From positions 62,001 to 126,000 of the forward strand of contig WHUZ01000119.1 in assembly GCA_015179045.1 (NCBI GenBank): a stretch of DNA of 64,000 nucleotides, written 5' to 3'. The position numbers and the translations under genes are program-made. Below the pieces are notes generated by a model. It did no database searches and was not told the origin of the DNA. It saw only the letters and a list, made by a program, of their open reading frames with translations. The stretch comes from Kalaharituber pfeilii (Eukaryota; Ascomycota; Pezizomycetes; Pezizales; Pezizaceae). Each line of letters starts with the position of its first letter. Position 1 is the stretch's first letter. Below, piece after piece: positions 56,319 through 64,000 of this stretch.

Positions 56319-57290
56319 TGGGGGGAGATGAAGGGCGGAGGCCACAGATAGTTTGGCATGGTGGAGGATTATGCTCCGAAGCCTACCGTCCTTGGTGAGT
56401 ATGGCTTGGATGAGTGGGGAGGGGGGTGGGGGTGGGGAGAGGGGGTGAACGGGGAAGAGGGTGCATACTTACACTGAAGGCCAATAGGTTTGAGAGCAGC
56501 AGTACAGTTTAGAAATGTGCTGCAGAAGGAGAGATGGGGGATGGGGGGAATATTGGGGAGTGGTGGGGGAACGGCGATGATGAGACTGGGCGATGATGGT
56601 GTAGGAGGAGGATTTTGTGCGCGCGCTGGGGAGGGGCGCTATCGGGGGTCCTGTTAGGGCGATAGAATACTGTGACTGCGTTCTGCGTCACGGTATTCTC
56701 AGGTCCCATTGAATGTAGTCTGGTTGGCATTAAATGGTCCATGATATACTACTTCGTTGGGCTAGCGCCTGCCGAAGTCTTGGCAGCGGAAGGAAATCCC
56801 GGCACCAAGAAGGAGTTGGTTGCAAGCAGCAGCGGGGTTTGACTATGACATCCTAAAGGCTTCCATATTCTGTTTCAGTGGTTTCGAGATAATATTTCTG
56901 GACTTTCATCGATCAGGGCCCTGAGTAGTCTCGTTACGAGACTAGGCCCTGAGCACTCATTGGCAACGGTTCGAGGCTAATTGGCAACATAGTTGTAGTC
57001 TCGTAACCAGACTTAGTCAGCAGTCGAGATAGTTGCTTCCCATGAATGAGTACAGGTCAGGTGACCTCCTTGGCATGTTACATAAGCACAAGTCTGGTAC
57101 TAGACTGCAAATAACACACCGAACTATGCGGCAACCGTACATCTATTCGGCACAAGTAGCTGATTTCGTGGAATATATTGTGAGCTGCGAAAATTAGTTC
57201 GCACTACATAAATATCTCTGTCGAATACGGCTTATCTCCTATCAATACATACCTATAACCTGTTCAGAATACATTCTCTTGTGTGAACTA
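56319..57290. other. 5' flank of the Pro/His-rich gene; repeat motif
   Basis: G-rich low-complexity DNA at 56400-56600. AGTAGTCTCGTTACGAGACT at 56924-56943 is a near-perfect palindrome, with GTAGTCTCGTAACCAG at 56995 as a related copy. No gene. Confidence 0.45.
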
Positions 57291-57494
57291 GAAGTGACAG
57301 TCCCCTTAACGTCCTTGAGTGTGACATTGCTAATTGGGACACCTGAGGTTGGCTTTCCTGTGGCCATGGGTGAACCATTCTCGTAATCTTGCTCAATCAC
57401 GATTCCGTATTTAGTGATGTTCTTCAAAGTGATATCCGCGTAGGTGAAATTGGAGACGGAGCCGGTCGCGCCGTAGACGGTCTTGATGCGCACC
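57291..57494 (-). pseudogene. Polygalacturonase (GH28) exon fragment
   Basis: The minus strand after an AG acceptor (TTATGCAG) reads [20 protein letters not shown] then [20 protein letters not shown] and [16 protein letters not shown]. This is the conserved late region of fungal endopolygalacturonases: GVRIKT includes the RIK catalytic-site motif, and YGIVIEQDY is characteristic. After KGTV the sequence diverges into HKRMYSEQ and stops. The N-terminal two thirds (signal peptide, NTD, DD, GHG motifs) are not found upstream. It is a pectin-degrading-enzyme fossil of about 68 residues out of roughly 360. Confidence 0.78.
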
Positions 57495-57805
57495 CCTGCA
57501 TAACCATGTAAAGTTAGTATTTTCAGGGTGGGAATCGGAAAGCAATGACCGCAACTATAGCTTACATATATCACATGACTTCACCTTACAAGCTGACTTG
57601 AACTCTATCTCGAAACTCCAGAACTGGCGAGCAGATATTCTATGATACTACGTGCAGCACCATGGGAGGCCTGCTACCGAAATCCCTAGGTCTAAGTATC
57701 CCTAAAAAATCAGAACAATCGGAGTAGGAATATGCGCCAAGAATTCATCTCATCCTGCGTACCCCGCTTTTGTTGTGTAGAGCCGCAACTCCCCTCGAGT
57801 CCCCT

Positions 57806-58318
57806 GTTTTTTTTTTTTTTTTTTTTTCTTAAAAAAAAAAAAACACGTAACCCATGGCAGGGTGCCTGGCAAGCCTTCAAAGCCCGGAGACAGGCTTAAC
57901 AAAGAAAGTTCTACATACATATCCCCGTTCCATCCCCCCTCTCCCCTTCTAGAACCTGATTCCGGAAAAGAAATTTTCTAACACGTCCTCCCTCTTCCAA
58001 TTCTTTTCCATGTCGCTCCAGTTCTCAAAACCTTCTTGACTGTTCTTCTGGTGGAAAGCGAGGTGCTCCCCCTTTTGCACCTCCCCGCACCTGCACTTAT
58101 CCGAATTCGGTCACCCTCAGCCTTTTCAACCACATCGCACATCTCCCTCTCTCCAGGCGCAAGGCAGTGAAATTGGACACCGCCACCAGATTCCACCCCA
58201 CGACCTTCCCTTTCCCATATCCCTCCACCTCTCTCTTCTCCTTCCTCCACACCTTAACTCTCTGCCGCACCCCACTCCCGGTGGCCACTTCTCTCCCCTT
58301 CTGCGCCGTCCCCTTCCT
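57806..58318 (-). mobile_element. 5'-truncated LINE L1 copy with target duplication
   Basis: Poly(T) at 57808-57827, then the L1 3' UTR and the end of ORF2, reading GREVATGSGVRQRVKVWRKE and LRLERGRCAMWLKRL. Frameshifts split this part. Flanks CGAGTCCCCT (57796-57805) and CAAGTCCCCT (58319-58328) are a 10-bp duplication with one mismatch. The breakpoint lies inside the RNase H region. Confidence 0.86.
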
Positions 58319-59382
58319 CAAGTCCCCTTACTCGCTCATAGTCTGAACCGCTCTATACATCTACGAATCTGCATTCATTCCAACAGTCCAAACTTGCCCC
58401 TGGCACCGAGTCTCTAACGGAATTGACATATCTTATTAGTATACCTTCACGATACATTTTCCGAATCTGATCGCATATTCTTAGTATTGGGAAATGGATC
58501 CCTTTTCCATTTCGACTGGAGTTGCTGGCTTCCTCTCCTTAGCGCTTGAGCTTGGGAAGATCCTAAGCAATTATACGAGCCAGGTCAATTCTGCTCCAAA
58601 GGATGCTCAGGACTTACTCACTGAAATTACTGCACTGAGCCACACCCTCAAACAGCTGATTACCTTTCTGAGAAAGGAAGATGTCAAAGGGAATTTTCAC
58701 CAAACTTCTGCTCTTTGTATCGTGATTGAGATTTGTAAGAGCAAGATTGAAAGGCTTCACCCAAAATTAGTCAAGTTTCAAGTGTCAGGAGGATTTAGTG
58801 ACCGCTTGAAATGGCCGTTCAAGAGAGAAGAGTGTGTTGAGATAGTCCAAACATTGCATCGCTGCACTCAAACAATTGAATTTTCGTTGACTATTGCGAA
58901 CTGGTATTCCTAATTCCCTAGACATTTGCATTTCCAAATACTAAGTAATCATAGTGAACTTCTATCAAAGACATCCGAAGAGGTCATAACTGGCTTATCA
59001 CAGCAAAAGCAGCAAATAGACTCCGTTATGTCGATGTTTCCTGTTATCCCAGATCAAATGTCAAAGATGAGCACAACCCTTGGCGAGGTCTTGGGTTTCG
59101 TCTCAATGCTCGATCAACTGGCTATCGATATGCAGCAAATCAAGCTTGGTGTACAGCACTTGCAGCTGAATATGGACGGTGCGTGTACTTACTACTATTT
59201 TCCTTTGATTTTTCGTGTGGCTTATATATATACTTACTGCCTTTTCAGTGGAGAACACCGAAAAACTCCTGGCATGGTTGTCACCACTTGAGCCACAGAA
59301 ACGACATCAAGATGTCAAATCTAGCCGACTCAAAAATACAGGAACTTGGATTCTTCAGACAGACCAATTTAAGTCTTGGCTA

Positions 59383-60462
59383 TGTTCTGGCCCACCGACG
59401 AACATTTTCCGGTTCGCGAACCGGCCAGCCGATTCGTGAACCGGCCGGCCCCGTGAAAAACATATGGTGTTTTTCACGGGGCCAGCCCAGCCACGAACAC
59501 CTGGCCCAGCGGCGAACATGAATGTACCTCGATGTACCTATTTGTAATATATATACTCGCTTATGCTTTAATGCAATAATGATCAATCATACAGCCAGCT
59601 AAGCAATTTCCACAGTCTCCTATCCCCCATGCAGTCATCTATGTACAAACAATAGTACTATATACATCACTATGTTCACTCTCATTCTCCTGGTTAGTAC
59701 ATTGACCAGCATTGCTTTTATTACAAGAATAAGAACTTTTGACGTATGCATGTACAACGAAGAGAAGAACAGGTACCTAGACAAGAACATGAAATTTTGT
59801 CTTGACAAGTTTTATCATGATGAGGTTGCTTAAAGTGGGTACATGACACTTGCAGGGATCTTATTATCTACTGTTTCTGGTAATACAACCACCAAAATTT
59901 TCATTCTTGGCATCAACGCAATCCCACAATACAATACCAGAATGGCGGAGGATTCCGGAAATCTCTACCTATGAAGATAACACTCCAAAATTTCGCTTAG
60001 AGTAAGAAGAATACTAGAAGCATATTTAGTAATTTTCTTCTAGTGTTTCGGTTAACAATAATTTAGTTATGATTACAAATTGGTATTCTTAACTGCAGTA
60101 GTCTAGAAGCGTAGTAAATTATTAACTAAACTGTCTGTATTATCTTCTAGTATGTGGGTAAGAAGTAGCAACTTATCACCGACAGCAACTTTCAAGTGGC
60201 AACTTATAGGTGGCAACTTGTCAGTGGCAATAGGGCTGTGCTAGCACACAGTAACTGGCTTATCAATTAACGCTGGTAGCAGAATGTTTCTTTATACTCA
60301 ATCACTGGTAGTACGTAGAGGTACCTAGTGGTACTTGTACTAAACCAGTGTTCGTCGGTGGGCGGCCCATTCGCGAATCAGCCAGCCCACCGACGAATTG
60401 GCCGATTCGCGAATGGGCCTGGCCGGTTCGCGAACCGCAATGTTCGTCGGTAGGCCAGAACA
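59383..60462 (-). mobile_element. G1 deletion derivative, copy C, 4-bp target duplication, inside NACHT gene
   Basis: The 1,080-bp element has inverted ends TGTTCTGGCCCACCGACGAA (59383) and TTCGTCGGTAGGCCAGAACA (60462), flanked by GCTA at 59379-59382 and 60463-60466. Its minus strand carries the G1 left end (60462-59860) and right end (59850-59383), including the CXC-coding 3' tail of the transposase (59640-59830). About 3.1 kb of the middle is deleted. The copy is close in sequence to copy A, so insertion is fairly recent. Confidence 0.92.
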
Positions 60463-62169
60463 GCTATCCAGCAGTATTGAAAGGCCAAGTGAACGCATTC
60501 TAGGTTGTTATGGGATGCCTGGGGCTGGGAAAACAGTCATTGCGTATATATCCCCAGCTGCTGTTTTGAATTTATTGCTGCATATATAGTATTACAGCTT
60601 CGCTAACGGTTCTTGAAGATCTGTTGTCATTGATCATCTATCTCTCGAAGTCGAGCAACCAAGAGCAGCTATCGTCTACATCTACTGTGACTATCGGGAC
60701 CAGAAAGACCAAGTTCCTCTACACCTTGTTGGAAGCCTTGTAAAGCAATTGGTACTGAGACTCTCCTCATCTTCTCAACCATTACCTGAGATTATCACCA
60801 AGAAGTTCGCATCTGCTAGGAAGTCAAGTGCAAGGCTACAACTTGATGATGCCAGAGCTATGCTGAAGGATCTTTTACAAAAACTTGACATCACCTTTAT
60901 CTGCATTGACGCAATGGATGAGTTGGAAGACCAAACAAGAATAGAGTTCCTCACATTGATCAAGGATATTTTGCACATGGAGCGTTCCAGTTCTGAAACC
61001 CAATCTAACAGCATGGTACGGTTATTGTTCACTGGGCGGCCAAATGTTAAGGACCAAGTGTGTCAGGTTCTGGGGAGACAATTGGAGTCGTTAGAGATTG
61101 TGGCTAAGGATGACGACATCCGGAGATACCTTACGCATAAGATTGACAGCGATCCGTCACCTGACGCTATGAATAGCAAGCTCAAGGATGAAGTATTACA
61201 GGTGTTATTGGAAAAGTCTCAAGGAATGTAAGTTTTAAACGTGCCATATAAATCAAGTTGATATTAATCCTTTTTTGTCAGGTTTCTACTCCCGCGTTAC
61301 ATATAAACATGATTTTGCAAAAACCAACGATTAGGAAGCGACGAGATGCACTATACAATCTACCAACTGGTCTCTATGCTGCCTATGAGATAACTATATC
61401 CAGAATTCAACAATCAGCCCGTAGAGCCGAGCTAGGTATGAAAGTGCTCATGTGGGTATGCCTGGCCGAAAGACCACTACGAGTGAAAGAACTCCGCCAT
61501 GCATTGGCTGTGGAGGACGAAGACGCAGCCCTGGATGAGGAGAATATTCCTTCTGAGAAGACGCTCCTTGACTGCTGCTATGGCTTAGTTGTTATTGACG
61601 ATGAGAGCTCCACCGTGCGTCTAGTGCACTATACACTCCAAGAATATTTTAAGTCACACAGCGAAAATCACTTTCCAACTGGCCATATTTCCCTCGCGAG
61701 GACGTGTTTAACGTACCTGAATTTCAGTCCTTTAGCTTGTCCTTGTAGGTCGGTTACTGAGCTCAATCAACTTAAAGCAGACTTCCCATTGCTGGACTAT
61801 GCTTCTTGTCAGTGGGGCCACCACGCGCGAAACCAGTGTGATGGGTCTGTAGAGGCACTGGCTACCAAGCTGCTTCGGCTACATCATCCTGCAGGAGTTC
61901 AGCAATTAAGCCGAGTTCTCAACCGTGACCTTCGCTACCGTTGTCGCGGTATCTACTGTGACAGGTGGGATAGTACCTTTTCTGGGATACATGCCGTTGC
62001 ATACTTTGGAGTTGAGAGTATTCTGCAAGTGTTACCACAAGCTTCAAACCCAAATTTAACCGCCCAACGCAGGGATAGTGTCGGTCCGTTGGTTTATGCG
62101 ATCCGGTACTTCCGCAACGAGGCTGTAGTGCGCTTGCTCCTTGAGCGAGCTGATATTATAGCCGACACA

Positions 62170-63920
62170 ATGGATAAAGGGGCAGGACTCCGCTTTCATA
62201 TGCTGCTGAGAAAGGCCATGAGGCTGTAGTGCGCTTGCTTCTTGAACGAGCCGACGTCAAAGCCGATTCACAGAATAGCTATAGCAGGACTCCGCTTTCA
62301 TATGCTGCTGGAGGAGGCCATGAGGCTGTAGTGCGCTTGCTTCTTGAACGAGCCGATGTCGAAGCCGATTTACGGGATACAGTGGGTAGGACTCCGCTTT
62401 CATATGCTGCTGGAAGTGGCCATGAGGCTGTAGTGCGCTTGCTTCTTGAACGAGCCGATGTCGAAGCCGACGCAGAGGATCCAGACGGCAGCACTCCGCT
62501 TTCATTTGCTTCTGAGAAAGGCCATGAGGCTGTAGTGCGCTTGCTTCTTGAACGAGCCGATGTCGAAGCCGATTTACGGGATACAGTGGGTAGGACTCCG
62601 CTTTCATATGCTGCTGGAAGTGGCCATGAGGCTGTAGTGCGCTTGCTTCTTGAACGAGCCGATGTCGAAGCCGACGCAGAGGATCCAGACGGCAGCACTC
62701 CGCTTTCATATGCTTCTGAGGAAGGCCATGAGGCTGTAGTGCGCTTGCTTCTTGAACGAGCCGACGTCAAACCCGATTCACAGAATGGCTATCGCAGGAC
62801 TCCGCTTTCATATGCTGCTGGAGGAGGCCATGAGGCTGTAGCGCGCTTGCTTCTTGAACGAGCCGATGTCGAAGCCGACGCAAAGGATCAAGAGGGCAGG
62901 ACTCCGCTTTCATATGCTGCTGGAAGTGGCCATGAGGCTGTAGTGCGCTTGCTCCTTGAGCGAGCTGATATTATAGCCGACACAATGGATAAAGGGGGCA
63001 GGACTCCGCTTTCATATGCTGCTGAGAAAGGCCATGAGGCTGTAGTGCGCTTGCTCCTTGAGCGAGCTGATATCGAAGCCGACACAAAGGATGACTTGGG
63101 CAGGACTCCGCTTTCATACGCCGCTGAGGGAGGCCATGAGGCTGTAGTGCGCTCGCTTCTTGAACGAGCCGATGTCGAAGCCGATCCACAGGATGACAAT
63201 AGCAGGACTCCGCTTTCATATGCTGCGATGAAAGGCAATGAGGTTGTAGTGCGCTTGCTGCTTGAACGAGCCGATGTCGAAGCCGATGCAAAGAATCATG
63301 AGGGCAGGACTCCGCTTTCATATGCTGCTGAGAAAGGCCATGAAGCTGTAGTGCGTTTGCTGCTTAAACGAGCCGATATTAATGTGAATGCAAGGGATAA
63401 CACTGCATCGATGATGAGATACGGTGGGTGGAGTGTATCGAGATCCACTTCAAAGTCTCCAAACAGCAGAGCTCCACTTTCATACGCTGCTGAGAAAGGC
63501 CATGAGGCTGTAGTGCGCTTGCTGCTTGAGCGAGCCGATGTCGAAGCCAATGCAAAGGATGGAAAGGGCAGGACTCCGCTTTCATATGCTTCTGAGGAAG
63601 GCCATGAGGCTGTAGTGCGCTTGCTGCTTGAACGAGCCGATGTCGAAGCCGATGCAAAGAATCATGAGGGCAGGACTCCGCTTTCATATGCTGCTGGAGG
63701 AGGCCATGAGGCTGTAGTGCGCTTGCTCCTTGAGCGAGCTGATATTATAGCCGACACAATGGATAAAGGGGGCAGGACTCCACTTTCATATGCTGCTGGG
63801 AGAGGCCATGGGGCTGTTGTAGCCTTGCTTATTGTGCGAGCCGAAGTGGATGTAAATGCAAGGGACTGCAATGGCAAGAGTCCACTTTTATATGCTGTTC
63901 AACTTTTCCATGGTGAGACT
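62170..63920 (+). repeat. About 17 ankyrin-coding repeats (102-bp period)
   Basis: Units encode (R/S)TPLSYAAxxGHEAVVRLL and LERADVEADxxDxxG. Most differ only in three or four codons. 62384-62500 and 62588-62704 are essentially identical, a 204-bp two-repeat duplication. One unit near 63400-63460 has an extra insert of about 24 codons. Long open frames on the minus strand in this interval are shadows of the array. Confidence 0.9.
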
Positions 63921-64000
63921 ACACTGAGTTACTCCTTGAGCGAACAGATATTGACGCAACTGCAGAGCACACAGAATTTTACCATGCTCTTCACTTTCGG

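Larger units (their letters stand above)
43900..56770. repeat. Segmental duplication, unit 2 (better preserved)
   Basis: Same gene order and orientation as 24510-37310: a shared non-coding block (43910-44360 against 24520-24990), the NLR 5' flank, the NLR, an intergenic spacer, then the Pro/His/Ser-rich locus on the opposite strand. Long ORFs are intact here. Divergence between units is substantial in non-coding DNA, so the duplication is not recent. The NLR TPR blocks look much more alike. Confidence 0.8.
58494..64000 (+). pseudogene. Helo_like_N-NACHT-ankyrin receptor, transposon-disrupted, runs off window
   Basis: Exon 1 (58494-58903) encodes MDPFSISTGVAGFLSLALEL..., a fungal STAND N-terminal domain. 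Intron 1 is 58904-58954 (branch TACTAAG) and intron 2 is 59179-59248. Exon 3 ends at ...FKSWL (59382), where G1 copy C is inserted. The frame resumes at 60467 with a NACHT P-loop (GCYGMPGAGKT). Intron 3 is 60544-60618 (branch GCTAAC). Walker B-like FICIDAMDEL follows, then LLFTGRPN. Intron 4 begins at 61229 (GTAAGT) and ends near 61281. A 1-nt deletion near 61295 and another in a G-run at 62178-62181 (four G where sister repeats have five) shift frame before and inside the ankyrin array. The C-terminal array of 34-residue ankyrin repeats continues past 63900, with a further shift near 63930. The family senses non-self ligands and signals through the N-terminal domain. This allele cannot make the full protein. 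Confidence 0.88.

Noticed and set aside
62257..63877. Several minus-strand ORFs with repeated SKRTTASWPxxAAYESGVLP
   Set aside because: They are antisense shadows of the ankyrin array on the plus strand, whose product is recognisable.

Overview
The window is eukaryotic and looks like a filamentous ascomycete (Pezizomycotina). Supporting signs are 45-80 nt spliceosomal introns with GTAAGT/GTATGT donors and CTAAC-like branch points, HeLo/NB-ARC/TPR and NACHT/ankyrin receptors of fungal type, Tad1-like LINEs, and hAT, Fot1/pogo and Ginger-like DNA transposons. A repeat-rich genome such as a truffle-like Pezizomycete is possible, but that is inference. No rRNA, tRNA, CRISPR array or bacterial operon was seen.

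Layout. 1-5.0 kb: a near-complete Ginger-like transposon (family G1, copy A) abutting a hAT-like MITE. 5.0-13.2 kb: graveyard of LINE 3' tails, a hAT MITE with an 8-bp target duplication, an ORF1-only LINE, and a second Ginger-like family (G2) with a 4-bp target duplication. 13.7-15.4 kb: an apparently intact BTB/POZ plus H-type-lectin gene (minus strand, two introns). 16-21.5 kb: more LINE pieces and one long LINE (EN, RT, RNase H) with a deletion in its RT. 21.5-24.2 kb: repeats, a 21-bp minisatellite and a RecQ-like helicase relic. 24.5-37.3 kb and 43.9-56.8 kb: two colinear copies of a large segmental duplication, each holding a HeLo-NB-ARC-TPR receptor (plus strand) converging on a Pro/His/Ser-rich gene (minus strand). 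Copy 1 has decayed and copy 2 looks intact. Between them lie a G1 deletion derivative, a small unknown gene, a hAT MITE and a 1.85-kb foldback element. 57.2-64 kb: a polygalacturonase fragment, a 5'-truncated LINE, and a Helo_like_N-NACHT-ankyrin receptor gene disrupted by a G1 insertion and running off the window.

How it fits together. The host cargo is mainly STAND/NLR receptors (two HeLo-NB-ARC-TPR, one NACHT-ANK), whose families are tied to non-self recognition and regulated cell death in fungi. Their sensor arrays are long runs of almost identical repeats. The rest is mostly transposons, which have broken one NLR, nested in each other and left many target-site duplications. I estimate four or five plausible functional genes: the BTB-lectin, the small ORF at 39.5 kb, NLR copy 2, and the Pro/His/Ser-rich locus, which is one or two genes.
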